DNA of 64,000 bases from Pseudomonadota bacterium (GTDB lineage Bacteria > Pseudomonadota > Alphaproteobacteria > Acetobacterales > Acetobacteraceae). The translations under genes were made by a program, and so were the position numbers. The stretch covers positions 186,001 to 250,000 of the forward strand of contig JAJZVV010000001.1 in the NCBI GenBank assembly GCA_021845595.1, in the 5' to 3' direction. Numbering within the stretch: the first letter of the stretch is position 1; every line of letters begins with the position of its first letter. Positions 1-9,247 of this stretch are shown in pieces. Below the pieces are notes generated by a model. It searched no databases. It saw only the letters and a program-made list of their open reading frames with translations, and was not told where the DNA came from.

Positions 1-813
1 CGCCAGCCAGGCCAGCATCGATCGCCCGCGCTCGGCGACCGAGGCACTGCCGGCGGCGACCAGGCGGGCGGCGACGGGGCGCAGCGTCGCTTCCTCCGGC
101 CAGCGCATCGCGTCGGCAAGAACCGCCTCGGCATCCGTCGTCGCCACGCCGAGGGCGCGGGCGATGGCCGCCTCGCGCGCCGCCGGGGTGAGCGCCTGCA
201 GCCCGGCGAGCCCGTCCGGGCCGTTGCGCAGCATCGCCACCAGCGCGCCGAACTCCTTCGCCTTGACCAGACCGGCGAGGCAGGCGACCGCACCCGCCGC
301 CGGCCCGGCCGCGGCGAGCGCGTTCTCCCACGCAGCACGCAGGCGCGGTGCCGCGTCGGCCGCTTCCAGCGTTTCGAAATGCGGCGTGAGCTGCGCCTCC
401 AGCGGAAAGCGGCGCAACAAGGACTGGCAGAAGGCATGGATGGTGCCGATGCGCATGCCGCCCGGCAGATCCAGCACGCGCGCGAACAGCGCCCGCGCCG
501 CCACGCGCTGCTCCGCCGCCGGCGCAATGCCGAGCCGGCGAAGCTCGGCATCGAGCGCCGCGTCCGCCGCCGTCGCCCAGTCGCCGAGCCGGCGCTGCAG
601 GCGCAGCGCCATCTCGGCCGCCGCCGCCTTGGTGAAGGTGAGGCAGAGGATCCGCTCGGGCGCCGCGCCGGCGAGCAGCAGGCGCAGCACGCGGTCGGTC
701 AGCAGCTTGGTCTTCCCCGACCCGGCCGAGGCGGCCACGAACGCCGAGACCGCCGGATCGGAGGCCTGAAGCTGCTCGGCCTCGGCGCGGGCGCGGGCGG
801 AAAGCCCCGTCAT
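1..813 (-). CDS. addA: AddA helicase-nuclease subunit, N-terminal part (runs off the window)
   Basis: This is the N-terminal 271 residues of the UvrD-like subunit of the AddAB double-strand-break repair enzyme; the rest lies beyond base 1. Translating back from the ATG at 813 gives a Walker A loop (AASAGSGKT, about residues 29-37) and then a helicase motif Ia-like segment (CLTFTKAAAAEM). AddA is the ATP-driven 3'-5' helicase that loads RecA after end resection. The start lies 18 bp downstream of the addB stop on the same strand, the usual addB-addA order in Alphaproteobacteria. The nuclease domain cannot be seen here. Family assignment is firm because of the motif and the neighbour. Confidence 0.9.
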   Translation of the reverse strand, partial: MTGLSARARAEAEQLQASDPAVSAFVAASAGSGKTKLLTDRVLRLLLAGAAPERILCLTFTKAAAAEMALRLQRRLGDWATAADAALDAELRRLGIAPAAEQRVAARALFARVLDLPGGMRIGTIHAFCQSLLRRFPLEAQLTPHFETLEAADAAPRLRAAWENALAAAGPAAGAVACLAGLVKAKEFGALVAMLRNGPDGLAGLQALTPAAREAAIARALGVATTDAEAVLADAMRWPEEATLRPVAARLVAAGSASVAERGRSMLAWLA

Positions 814-830
814 GCCGGAACCCCGCCCAT

Positions 831-3800
831 TCAGTCCTCCTCCTCGGCGCCCGCCCACTCCGCGACCCGGGCGAGCTGGGCGTAGTCGGAGCGGAACGGC
901 ACGCGGCCGGGCACCGGCTGGGCCAGATAGGCCTGTTCGGCGCGGGCGAAGCGCGCGATCAGGTCCAGCAACCCGTGGCGGGCCGCGGCGACCTCGCGCG
1001 CCAGCTCCGGCTCATCGGCGCCGAGCGGCGCGAGCTCCTCACCGGGCTCGAAGCCGCCGGTCAGGCGCCAATAGAGCAGGCCGCGCGGGTCGGCGGCGAA
1101 CTCGGGACCGAAGGCGCCGTCCTGCGCCATGGCCGCGAGCAGCGGCAGTTGCGGCGCCAGCCCGTGCCGGACCAGCTTCGGGTCCGGCGCGGTGCCGGTC
1201 TTGTAGTCGATGACGACGATCCGGCCGTCGGCGTGGCGCTCGATGCGGTCGGCGCGCCCGCGCACGGTCAGACCCGGCAGCTCCCAGGACCCGCCACGCT
1301 CCCCGGCGAGCGCCACCGGCGCACCATGCTCCGCCCGCCGCGTCTGCTCGCGCGCGGCCACCCAGGCGGCGATGCGCGTCAGCCGCGGGCGCAGCCAGGC
1401 CGTGAGCGCGGGACGCAGCCGGGCGTTCGCCAGTGCCACCTCCAACGCTTCGCCGAGCCGCGCCGCCGCGTCCGCCGGCCATCCGGTGCCGACGGCCTCC
1501 AGGCAGCGATGCAGCCCTTCATGCACCAGGATGCCGTAGTCGACATCGTCGATCGCCTCCTCGATCGGCGCCAACGGCTCCAGCCGCAGCACGTGGCGGG
1601 CATAGATCGCGTAGGGATCCCGCAGCCAGGTCTCGATCTCGGTGACCCGCAGCCGGCGCGGCCGCAGCGTGAGCGGTGGGCACGGATGCGGCGGCGCGGC
1701 GGGCCGTGCCGGACCATCGGGCTGATCGAGCGCGCGCGCCCAGGACGCGGCCGGATGCTCGGCCAGGTGCAGCCCGCGCCCGCGCAGCAGGGCTTCCAGC
1801 CGCACCAGCCAGCGGGCCGGCACCGCGGGCGCGCCCTCGCGCCGGCGCGGGCAGGAGAGCACCACCTCGCGCGCGGCACTGGCGGCAGCGAGGAAGTCGC
1901 GCGCGCCCTGGCCGATCGCCGCCTCCGGGCTCGGCAGCCCGACCGCTTCGCGCATCGGCCGGCTCAGCCACGGGCCGGGGTCGCTGGCCGGCGGCCAGAC
2001 GCCCTCGGCGAGGCCGCCCAGCACGACCCGCCCGGCCGTTTGCAGCCGCGCCTCGAGCAGGCCCCAGATCACCACCCGCGGATGCTCGGCGCCGCCGCGC
2101 CCGCGCAAGGCGCGCCGCGAGCGCACGACAGCGCCCTCCAGCATGGCCCGCACCAGCCCGGGCAGCACCGCGGGCGGCTGGTCCGGAAGCGAGGCCGCCG
2201 CCTCCAGCATCTCGCCGAGATGGGTCGCCAGCGCCTCGCCCTCCTCCAGCGCCCAGAGCCGCGCGACGCCGGGGTCCGCATCGCTGGCAGCGAGCGTCTC
2301 GGCGCTCTCGATCGCCGCGGTCAGCAGATCGGGAACGGCGACGCTGACGCCGGCGGCGACGCGCAGCAGCGGCGCCAGGCCGCGTTCGAGCCGATCGAGC
2401 AGATCAACCGCCGCCGCTGCCTCCGGCGCCTCCGCCAGCCGCACGCGCAGCCCGGTGAGGCCCGGCGGCGGGGCGGGGCCGCGCAGGCAGGCGCGCTCCA
2501 GCGCCCGCGCCGCCTCGCGTGCCCGGGCCGGGGCGAGGCCCGCGGCCAGCAGCGGATGCTTGAGCAGGGCCAGCAGCGGCAGCGGCGCGAGATCGGCCGC
2601 CACCGCCTCGGCCAGCAGGCGCAGGAAGACGCCGGGCGGGGTCTCGCCCAGCGCCTCGCCGGCGCTGTCGTCGGCAATCACGCCGAAGCGCAGCAGTTCG
2701 GCCGAGACGCGCCGAGCCAGAGCGCGGTCCGGCGTGACCAGCGCCGCCAGCCCCGTCCCCGGGTGCTCCAGCGCGTCGCGCAGGATGAGCGCGATCGCGA
2801 CCGCCTCCTCCTGCTCGTCGGCCGGGGTCAGGCGGCTCAGCCCGGCCAGTTCCTCGCTCGCTGCCCGTTGCCAGGCGGAGAGCGCGCCGGCCGGGAGCAG
2901 CGCCCGGCGCAGCGTCGCCGCGCGGCCCTGCGGTGCGGCGGCGATCACGGGGTCGGGCCAGGGCAGCGGCGGCCCGGCGTCGAGCCGGTGGAGCAGCCGG
3001 CGCGTCGCCGCCTCGGGATGGGATTCGGGCAGCGCCACCTCGGCCGGCAGCTCCGCATCCGGCTCGGGGATGATCACGCGCCCGTGCGGCATGGCGGCAA
3101 TGGCGGCGAGCAGCCGGGCCAGCGCCGGCTCGGCGGCGGCGAAGCCGGCGGCCCAGACCGCCATCGCCGGCGGCGCGACGCGCCAGGTCTCGGCCTCGGC
3201 GTCGATCAGCGCGGTCTGGCGCGCCACCGGGTTGGCCAGCCCCGCTTCGGCCAGCCACCGCGGCCAGGCCTCGGTGACGATGCGCAGGAAGTCGAGCGTC
3301 AGCTGCCAGTGCACGGCGTGCTCGCCGGCAACGGCGCGCGGCAGCGCGGCAGCGAGATCGACGCCGGCATGCTCGGCCTCGTCCATCAGCGCCGCGAGCT
3401 CGACCGCCAGCCGCCACGCGCCGTCGGCCCGGCGCGGGCCGCCGAAATGCGGCGGCAGACCGAGGATCAGCCGGGCGAGAACCGCATGGCGCCGCGCCGG
3501 GGGCACCGCCGGCGGGAGATCGAGCGCCACGGCCGACGCGAGTTGCGGCAGGATCAGCCCCGCCTCGTCGATCGCGCCGATGGCGGTGATGCGCGGCAGG
3601 ATCATCGCCCGCCCGCCGCCGAGGCGCAGGAACTGTTCGGCCAGAGCGCGCGCGGCACGCCGCGTCGGCAGCAGGATCAGCCCCTGGCCGGGATCGCCGG
3701 CGCCGACAGTGCCGAGCCAGCCCGCCGCCAGCGTCTCGAGGAACGACGCGTGCGGCGGGATGGCGAGGAGGCTCAGCGGCTTTCTCCGGTCTCGCCCCAG

Positions 3801-3854
3801 TGCAGCCGTGTCTCGGCCTCGGTGAGGTCGGCGGGCGTCGAGAGATGGAACCAC
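831..3854 (-). CDS. addB: AddB, double-strand break repair nuclease/helicase-like subunit
   Basis: Partner of AddA in the alphaproteobacterial counterpart of RecBCD. The protein is about 1000 residues, the usual size. It starts with a degenerate P-loop region (ILLPTRRAARAL) and ends with a PD-(D/E)XK nuclease domain recognisable from YGILVHEGLHRCLE and VIDYKTG. The start is uncertain. The ATG at 3854 would overlap the upstream nucleotidyltransferase gene by 82 bases, and there is no in-frame GTG or TTG between. A CTG at 3776 forms a CTGA overlap with the upstream stop, is preceded by GGAG, and places the protein start at LSLLAIPPHASF, where the family usually begins. I suspect the CTG is the real start. 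Confidence 0.9.
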   Translation of the reverse strand: MVPSLDARRPHRGRDTAALGRDRRKPLSLLAIPPHASFLETLAAGWLGTVGAGDPGQGLILLPTRRAARALAEQFLRLGGGRAMILPRITAIGAIDEAGLILPQLASAVALDLPPAVPPARRHAVLARLILGLPPHFGGPRRADGAWRLAVELAALMDEAEHAGVDLAAALPRAVAGEHAVHWQLTLDFLRIVTEAWPRWLAEAGLANPVARQTALIDAEAETWRVAPPAMAVWAAGFAAAEPALARLLAAIAAMPHGRVIIPEPDAELPAEVALPESHPEAATRRLLHRLDAGPPLPWPDPVIAAAPQGRAATLRRALLPAGALSAWQRAASEELAGLSRLTPADEQEEAVAIALILRDALEHPGTGLAALVTPDRALARRVSAELLRFGVIADDSAGEALGETPPGVFLRLLAEAVAADLAPLPLLALLKHPLLAAGLAPARAREAARALERACLRGPAPPPGLTGLRVRLAEAPEAAAAVDLLDRLERGLAPLLRVAAGVSVAVPDLLTAAIESAETLAASDADPGVARLWALEEGEALATHLGEMLEAAASLPDQPPAVLPGLVRAMLEGAVVRSRRALRGRGGAEHPRVVIWGLLEARLQTAGRVVLGGLAEGVWPPASDPGPWLSRPMREAVGLPSPEAAIGQGARDFLAAASAAREVVLSCPRRREGAPAVPARWLVRLEALLRGRGLHLAEHPAASWARALDQPDGPARPAAPPHPCPPLTLRPRRLRVTEIETWLRDPYAIYARHVLRLEPLAPIEEAIDDVDYGILVHEGLHRCLEAVGTGWPADAAARLGEALEVALANARLRPALTAWLRPRLTRIAAWVAAREQTRRAEHGAPVALAGERGGSWELPGLTVRGRADRIERHADGRIVVIDYKTGTAPDPKLVRHGLAPQLPLLAAMAQDGAFGPEFAADPRGLLYWRLTGGFEPGEELAPLGADEPELAREVAAARHGLLDLIARFARAEQAYLAQPVPGRVPFRSDYAQLARVAEWAGAEEED

Positions 3855-4507
3855 AGCCCGTCATGGACCAGGGCGGCCAGGCGCGCGGTGGCGATGGCGC
3901 GGTCCCAGACCCGGTTCATGCTGAACGCGCGCCCGGGCGCGGCGTCGAACAGGGCCGGCGCCAGCAGCTGCACGCCGGCAAAGACATAGGGCGCGACCTC
4001 CCGCTCGCGCCGCCGCCGCACCCTGCCCTCGGGATCGATGGCGAAATCGCCGAACCCGACATCGGCATGGACATGGGCGGTGCGGTGGACGAGCAGCAGG
4101 GCGTCGTGCCGGGCAGCGTCGAACGAAGCCGCCAGCCGCGCCAGGGCGGGGCGCGGGCCGTCGAGCCAGAAGGCGTCGCCGTTGACGACGAAGAACGGCG
4201 CGGTGCCGAGATGGCCGGCTTCGAGGGCCGCCCGCACCGCGCCGCCGGTGTCGAGCAGGTCCGGCTCGTGCTGCACCACCACCGCGGGCCCACCCTGGCG
4301 CGCGGCGAGGTGAGCCTCCATGCGCGGCGCCTGCCAGTGGGTGTTGACGACGATGCGCTCCACCCCGACCGCTTCCAGCCGGTCGATCGCGTGGTCGAGC
4401 AGGGTGCGGCCGCCGAGCGGCAGCAGCGGCTTCGGCAGCGCGGCGGTGAGCGGGCGCATGCGGGTGCCGAGCCCGGCGGCGAGCAGCATCGCGGTGCGCA
4501 CCGTCAT
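3773..4507 (-). CDS. murU: Nucleotidyltransferase, MurU-like (N-acetylmuramate-1-phosphate uridylyltransferase)
   Basis: A sugar-1-phosphate nucleotidyltransferase of 244 residues. The N-terminus carries the family signature LAAGLGTRMRPLT (about residues 9-21), and the second conserved patch PKPLLPLGGRTLLDH follows. MurU-type enzymes transfer UMP from UTP to MurNAc-1-phosphate made by AmgK, returning recycled cell-wall sugar to UDP-MurNAc. The ATG at 4507 overlaps the stop of the preceding amgK gene (ATGA), so the two are translationally coupled. Neighbours amgK, tsaE and addB match a conserved alphaproteobacterial order. A mannose-1-phosphate guanylyltransferase is the alternative by sequence alone; the pairing with amgK favours MurU. 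Confidence 0.85.
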   Translation of the reverse strand: MTVRTAMLLAAGLGTRMRPLTAALPKPLLPLGGRTLLDHAIDRLEAVGVERIVVNTHWQAPRMEAHLAARQGGPAVVVQHEPDLLDTGGAVRAALEAGHLGTAPFFVVNGDAFWLDGPRPALARLAASFDAARHDALLLVHRTAHVHADVGFGDFAIDPEGRVRRRREREVAPYVFAGVQLLAPALFDAAPGRAFSMNRVWDRAIATARLAALVHDGLWFHLSTPADLTEAETRLHWGETGESR

Positions 4508-5514
4508 GCCGCCAGCACCGCGGGGTTGCCGCGCTGCGCCGGCGGCACGAAGCGGTCGAGAAAATCGGCCAGCGGCGCCGCCTCCGGCCGGGCGAGCGCG
4601 CGTTCCAGCCGCCGCCACGTGCGCGGACCGTGGGCGAGATAGGCCGGCTTGCCATCGCGCCGCGCCAGCCGCACCCAGAGCCCGGCGACCCGGAGGTGGC
4701 GCTGCGCGGCGCAGATCCCGCATGCGGCCCGGAAGGCCGCCGCATCGAGCCCCGGGCGCCGCGCCAGATAGCGGGCGATGGCGCGCTCGACGAGCCCTTC
4801 CGGCTGGTCGCGCCGCGCGTCCTCGACCAGCGAGACCAGGTCGTAGGCGGGATGGCCCAGCGCGGCGTCCTGGAAGTCGATCAGCCCGACGCGGCCCACG
4901 CCCTCGCGCTCCGGCAGCCAGAACAGGTTGCCGGCGAAGAAGTCGCGGTGCACGAAGCCGGCCGGTCCCGCGGCCAGCGGCGCGAGCATGGAAGCCAGCG
5001 CGGCGTCGAAGCCGGCGCGAATCTCGGTCGACGGCGCGCCGCCAAGGGCTTCCGGCCACCACCAGTCGAGGAAGGTCGCCGCGGCCGCAACGCTCATCGC
5101 CGCCCCGTCCCACCGCGGCAGGCCGGACGGAGGGGCGGCTTCATGCAGGACGGCGAGGGCGTCGATGGCGGCATCATAGAGTTCGGTCGCGTTCGCCTCG
5201 TCCAGCACAGCCGCGTACAGCCCGTCGCCAAAATCCTCGATCAGCACCAGCCCGGCCTCGGCATCGGCGGCGAGCACCGCCGGGGCAGACAGGCCGAGCC
5301 GGGCGAGATGCCCGGCGATGCCGAGAAACGGGCGCACGTCCTCGCGTTCGGGCGGCGCGTCCATCAGCACCGCCGGGCGCGGACCGCCGCTCAGGCGGAG
5401 ATAGCGCCGGAAGCTCGCATCCTCCGCGAGTGGCGCGGCGCGCGCGGCGGCCAAGCCGGCGGCGGCGAGGAAGGCGGCGATGGCGGCATCGCGCGCGGGC
5501 TCCAGCCGGGTCAC
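4504..5514 (-). CDS. amgK: Aminoglycoside-phosphotransferase-fold sugar kinase, AmgK-like
   Basis: A 336-residue APH-family kinase. The catalytic loop VHRDFFAGNLF, just past the middle of the protein, and the metal-binding IDFQDA a little later are both present. AmgK phosphorylates the anomeric hydroxyl of MurNAc and GlcNAc in the cytoplasm, feeding MurU and bypassing de novo UDP-MurNAc synthesis. The GTG at 5514 is chosen because it overlaps the tsaE stop (GTGA); longer starts would lie inside tsaE. The gene is coupled at both ends to its neighbours. Assignment to AmgK rather than another APH kinase depends mainly on the MurU-like gene next door. Confidence 0.85.
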   Translation of the reverse strand: MTRLEPARDAAIAAFLAAAGLAAARAAPLAEDASFRRYLRLSGGPRPAVLMDAPPEREDVRPFLGIAGHLARLGLSAPAVLAADAEAGLVLIEDFGDGLYAAVLDEANATELYDAAIDALAVLHEAAPPSGLPRWDGAAMSVAAAATFLDWWWPEALGGAPSTEIRAGFDAALASMLAPLAAGPAGFVHRDFFAGNLFWLPEREGVGRVGLIDFQDAALGHPAYDLVSLVEDARRDQPEGLVERAIARYLARRPGLDAAAFRAACGICAAQRHLRVAGLWVRLARRDGKPAYLAHGPRTWRRLERALARPEAAPLADFLDRFVPPAQRGNPAVLAA

Positions 5515-5972
5515 GCCAGGCGCTCCAGCCGCCCGGGCCAGCCGGTGAGGTCGGCCTCGCGCCCCTCCTCCCCGCGCGGCGCCAGCGCCACGACGAGCGC
5601 CTCGGCCGGGCGCAGCGTCCCGAGCCGGTCCGGCCATTCGACCAGCACCGTGTCGCCCCGCGCTTCCTGCCAGCCGAGTTCGGCCAGCCCGGCGGGCCCT
5701 TCCAGCCGCCAGAGATCGAAGTGATGCACCGGGCCGATCGGCGTGTCGTAGCTCTGCACCAGGGCGAAGCTCGGGCTCGGCACCTCCAGTTCGGGATCAG
5801 CGGTGAGCGCGCGCAGCACGGCGCGGGCGAATTCGGTCTTGCCGGCGCCGAGCGGCCCTTCGAGCAGCACCGCATCGCCCGCGCGCAGCAGGCCGGCGAC
5901 GCGGCCGGCGAGCGCCTCGGTGGCCGCCAGATCGGGCAGGGTGCGGCGGAGCGTGGGCAGAATCGCGGACAT
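5511..5972 (-). CDS. tsaE: TsaE, tRNA threonylcarbamoyladenosine biosynthesis ATPase
   Basis: A 153-residue P-loop ATPase of the TsaE (YjeE) family. The Walker A segment EGPLGAGKTEFARAVL lies near residue 40, and the C-terminal half contains HHFDLWRLEGPAGLAELGW, typical of the family. With TsaB, TsaC and TsaD it makes t6A37 in ANN-decoding tRNAs. The ATG at 5972 (protein begins MSAILPTL) was taken; an ATG three codons upstream (5981) is equally possible, and a farther one at 6008 looks too long. The gene heads the tsaE-amgK-murU-addB-addA run, with overlapping ends to amgK. Confidence 0.93.
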   Translation of the reverse strand: MSAILPTLRRTLPDLAATEALAGRVAGLLRAGDAVLLEGPLGAGKTEFARAVLRALTADPELEVPSPSFALVQSYDTPIGPVHHFDLWRLEGPAGLAELGWQEARGDTVLVEWPDRLGTLRPAEALVVALAPRGEEGREADLTGWPGRLERLA

Positions 5973-6038
5973 CCCGGGCATTTTGCCGGCGGCGCCCGCC
6001 GGCGGCAACCGCGGCGTCCCCGTTGCCGCCGAACAGCG

Positions 6039-6476
6039 TCAGTCGGTCGGCAGCACGCGGGCGAAATAGTGGCCCTGGGCGGAGGGCACGAAGCTCGGCT
6101 TCAGCCGGCCCCAGATGGTGACGAGCCCGCCCGGCTCCTTGACCAGCGAGAACAGCACCGCGCCGGGCTCCAGCGGCGGCAGCCCGATCGCCTCGTTGCC
6201 CGCGGCAACGCCGGCGTAGCGGACATCGACGCCCGCATCCGCCCGTGCCGTCAGCGTGCACACCAGCCTGGCGTCGGTCTGATAGCCCTGCGCCGCCATC
6301 TCGCAGCCGCGACCGATGGTGAGGGTGAAGGCGAGCGTGATCGGGCTGCCCGTCGCGCCGGTGCCGCCGCCGTCGAACCCGGCCCGGCCCTGATAGGCGT
6401 AGGTGCCCGTCCAGGGCGCGAGCCCACCGCCCAGAAGCGGCACCAAGGCCGCGGCGAGCAGCGTCCCGCGCAGCAT
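6039..6476 (-). CDS. Small secreted protein of unknown function
   Basis: 145 residues with a short hydrophobic N-terminus (MLRGTLLAAALVPLLGGG) that looks like a signal peptide. The mature part contains two cysteines in a GRGCEM and a LVCTLTARA context, possibly a disulfide, and otherwise beta-rich sequence with no motif I recognise. Its ATG overlaps the last base of the valS stop (TGATG), so it is probably co-translated with valS. I do not assign a function; the family might be a conserved periplasmic domain of Rhodospirillales. Confidence 0.7.
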   Translation of the reverse strand: MLRGTLLAAALVPLLGGGLAPWTGTYAYQGRAGFDGGGTGATGSPITLAFTLTIGRGCEMAAQGYQTDARLVCTLTARADAGVDVRYAGVAAGNEAIGLPPLEPGAVLFSLVKEPGGLVTIWGRLKPSFVPSAQGHYFARVLPTD

Positions 6477-9163
6477 CAGGCGATGCGCGCCAGCGCCGCG
6501 CCGAGACGGGCGATCTCGTGCTCGGTCGCGGCCAGGCGGTCGCGGTTCTCGGCCACCACCTCTTCGGGCGCGCGGCGGACGAAATCGGCATTGTCCAGCT
6601 TGCGCCGGATCTTCTCCGCCTCGCCGGCCGCCTTGTCGCGCTCGCGCGCCAGGCGCGCACGCTCGGCGGCGAGGTCGATCAGCCCGGCCAGCGGCAGCAC
6701 CAGCGTCGCCTCGTCCACCACCGCCTGCGCCGAACCGGCGGGCAGCGGACCTTCGAGCGGCTGGACGGGCTCGACCCGGGCGAGGCGACGGATCTGCTCG
6801 GCCCAGCGCCCGGCGCGCGCCAGCGTCTCCGCTCGCGCCTCGCGCAGCAGCACCGGGGCGAGGGTTGCCGGCGGCACGTTCATCTCGCTGCGCACGGTGC
6901 GGATCTCGGCGATGAAGCGCACCAGCCAGGAGAGTTCCCCCCGCGCCGCCTCGGCCCCCGCGACGGCGGCAGGGCGCGGCCAGGCGGCGCCGATCAGGCT
7001 GCAGCGCGGGCCGTAGCCGAAATGGTCCCACAGCGCCTCGGTCACGAACGGCATCGCCGGGTGGAGCAGGCGGAGAATGACGCCGAGGACATGGGCGGCG
7101 ACCGCGCGCATCTCCGGCGCCGTCGCTTCGTCGGCCAGCGCCGGCTTGGCGAGTTCGAGGAACCAGTCGCAGAACACGTTCCAGGTGAAGCGGTAGCCGG
7201 CCTGCGCATACTCGTCGAACCGATAGGCCTCCAGCGCCGCCGTCGCCTCCTCGATCGCGCCGTTGGCGGCATCGAGAATCCAACGCGACAGCACGTGCCG
7301 CGCGGTGGCCGGATCGAAATCCGGCGCCGGCGCGACCCCGTTCATTTCGCAGAAGCGCGCCGCGTTCCACAGCTTGGTGACGAAGCTGCGATGGCTCTGC
7401 ACGATCGCCGGGCCGAGCTTGATGTCGCGTCCCGGCCCGGTCAGCGAGCAGATCGCGAAGCGCAGCGCGTCGGCGCCATATTCGTCGATCAACGCCAGCG
7501 GGTCGATGACGTTGCCCTTGGATTTGGACATTTTCTGGCCGCGCTCGTCGCGCACCAGACCGTGGATGTAGACGGCCCGGAATGGCACCGCGCCCATCAT
7601 GTGGATGCCGAGCATCATCATCCGCGCAACCCAGAAGAAGATGATGTCGAACCCGGTCACCAGCACGTCGGTTGGGTAGTAACGCTGCAGCTCGGGCGTC
7701 GTCTCCGGCCAGCCGAGCGTGGAGAACGGCCAGAGGCCGGAGGAGAACCAGGTGTCGAGCACGTCCTCGTCGCGGGTGAGCGTGGCATCGCGGCCATAAT
7801 GCGCGCGCGCCTGCGCCGCCGCTTCCGCCTCGGTCTCGGCGACGAACACCGCCCCGTCCGGCCCGTACCAGGCCGGGATGCGATGCCCCCACCAGAGCTG
7901 GCGCGAGATGCACCAGGGCTGGATGTCGCGCAGCCAGGCGAAGAACGTGTTCTCCCACTGCTTCGGCACGAACACGGTCTCGCCGCGCTCCACCGCCGCG
8001 ATCGCGGGTTTGGCCAGTTCGGCGGCGTTGCAGTACCATTGCACGGTGAGCAGTGGCTCGATCGGCACGCCGGAACGGTCGCCGTGCGGCACCTGGTGCG
8101 TGTGCGGCGCGATGGTCTCGATCAGCCCCAGCCGCTCCAGCTCGGCGACGATGCGCCTGCGCGCCTCGAACCGGTCGAGTCCGGCCAGCGCGTGAACCAG
8201 ATCCGGCGCGGCGACGCCGGGCACGGGCACGAGATCGGCGGCGATCTCGGCGAGTTCGATCCGCCCCTCGCGGTCGATCACCGAGGGCATCGCCAGCGCG
8301 TGGCGCCTGCCGACCTCGAAATCGTTGAAGTCGTGCGCAGGGGTGATCTTGACGGCGCCGGTGCCCTTCTCGGGATCGGAGTATTCATCGGCGACGATCG
8401 GGATACGCCGGCCGACGAGAGGCAGAATCGCGTGCCGGCCGCGCAGATCGGCGTAGCGCGCATCCTCCGGATGCACGGCCACGGCGGTGTCGCCCAGCAT
8501 CGTCTCGGGCCGCGTCGTCGCCACGATGATGAACCGGTCCGGCGCGCCGTCGATCGGGTAGCGGATATGCCAGAGATGGCCGGCGACCTCGCGGCTTTCC
8601 ACTTCGAGGTCGGAAATCGCCGACTGGAACTTCGGGTCCCAGTTCACCAGCCTGCGATCGCGGTAGATCAGGCCCTGGCGGTAGAGCGTGACGAACACTT
8701 TGCGGACGGCGGCGGAAAGCCCCTCGTCCATGGTGAAGCGCTCGCGCTGCCAGTCCAGCGAGGCGCCGAGGCGGCGCAGCTGGCGGGTGATGGCGCCGCC
8801 CGATTCCGCCTTCCACCGCCAGACCCGCTCGAGGAACGCCTCGCGCCCGAGCGCGCGCCGCTCCGTCCCCTCCCCTGCCAGCAGCCGCTCGACCACCATC
8901 TGCGTGGCAATGCCGGCATGGTCGGTGCCCGGCTGCCACAGCGCGTCGCGCCCCTGCATGCGGCGAAAGCGGGTCAGCGCGTCCTGCAGCGTGAAGGTGA
9001 GCGCGTGGCCCATGTGCAGGCTGCCGGTGACGTTCGGCGGCGGGATCATGATGGTGAAGGGCGGCTTGCCCGAGTCCGGCCGGGCGGCGAAGGCGCCGGC
9101 GTCCTCCCAGCCCTGATAGAGCGCCTGTTCAGTCTCGGCCGGAGAGAAACTCTTGTTCAGCAT
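6476..9163 (-). CDS. valS: Valyl-tRNA synthetase
   Basis: A class I aminoacyl-tRNA synthetase of 895 residues that charges tRNA-Val. The HIGH-type signature is PPNVTGSLHMGHAL (near residue 50) and the KMSKS loop is GQKMSKSKGN (near residue 544). WWGHRIPAWYG and the editing-domain segment TTRPETMLGDTAVAVHPED are also clear. The C-terminal tail (VLPLAGLIDLAAERARLARE onward) is the usual ValRS coiled-coil arm. It lies downstream of popZ, in an order common in Rhodospirillales. Length and all motifs are normal. Confidence 0.98.
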   Translation of the reverse strand: MLNKSFSPAETEQALYQGWEDAGAFAARPDSGKPPFTIMIPPPNVTGSLHMGHALTFTLQDALTRFRRMQGRDALWQPGTDHAGIATQMVVERLLAGEGTERRALGREAFLERVWRWKAESGGAITRQLRRLGASLDWQRERFTMDEGLSAAVRKVFVTLYRQGLIYRDRRLVNWDPKFQSAISDLEVESREVAGHLWHIRYPIDGAPDRFIIVATTRPETMLGDTAVAVHPEDARYADLRGRHAILPLVGRRIPIVADEYSDPEKGTGAVKITPAHDFNDFEVGRRHALAMPSVIDREGRIELAEIAADLVPVPGVAAPDLVHALAGLDRFEARRRIVAELERLGLIETIAPHTHQVPHGDRSGVPIEPLLTVQWYCNAAELAKPAIAAVERGETVFVPKQWENTFFAWLRDIQPWCISRQLWWGHRIPAWYGPDGAVFVAETEAEAAAQARAHYGRDATLTRDEDVLDTWFSSGLWPFSTLGWPETTPELQRYYPTDVLVTGFDIIFFWVARMMMLGIHMMGAVPFRAVYIHGLVRDERGQKMSKSKGNVIDPLALIDEYGADALRFAICSLTGPGRDIKLGPAIVQSHRSFVTKLWNAARFCEMNGVAPAPDFDPATARHVLSRWILDAANGAIEEATAALEAYRFDEYAQAGYRFTWNVFCDWFLELAKPALADEATAPEMRAVAAHVLGVILRLLHPAMPFVTEALWDHFGYGPRCSLIGAAWPRPAAVAGAEAARGELSWLVRFIAEIRTVRSEMNVPPATLAPVLLREARAETLARAGRWAEQIRRLARVEPVQPLEGPLPAGSAQAVVDEATLVLPLAGLIDLAAERARLARERDKAAGEAEKIRRKLDNADFVRRAPEEVVAENRDRLAATEHEIARLGAALARIA

Positions 9164-9247
9164 GGCTCACGCTCGAAGGCGCGCCGCTCGGGGCGGGCGC
9201 GTGGAGTCGACGCCGGCCGCACGGCGCTAGGGTCGGAGGGCAGTGGC

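Noticed and set aside
975..3989. 1004-residue plus-strand frame opposite addB
   Set aside because: Antisense to AddB, Gln/Arg/Gly-rich, no domain.
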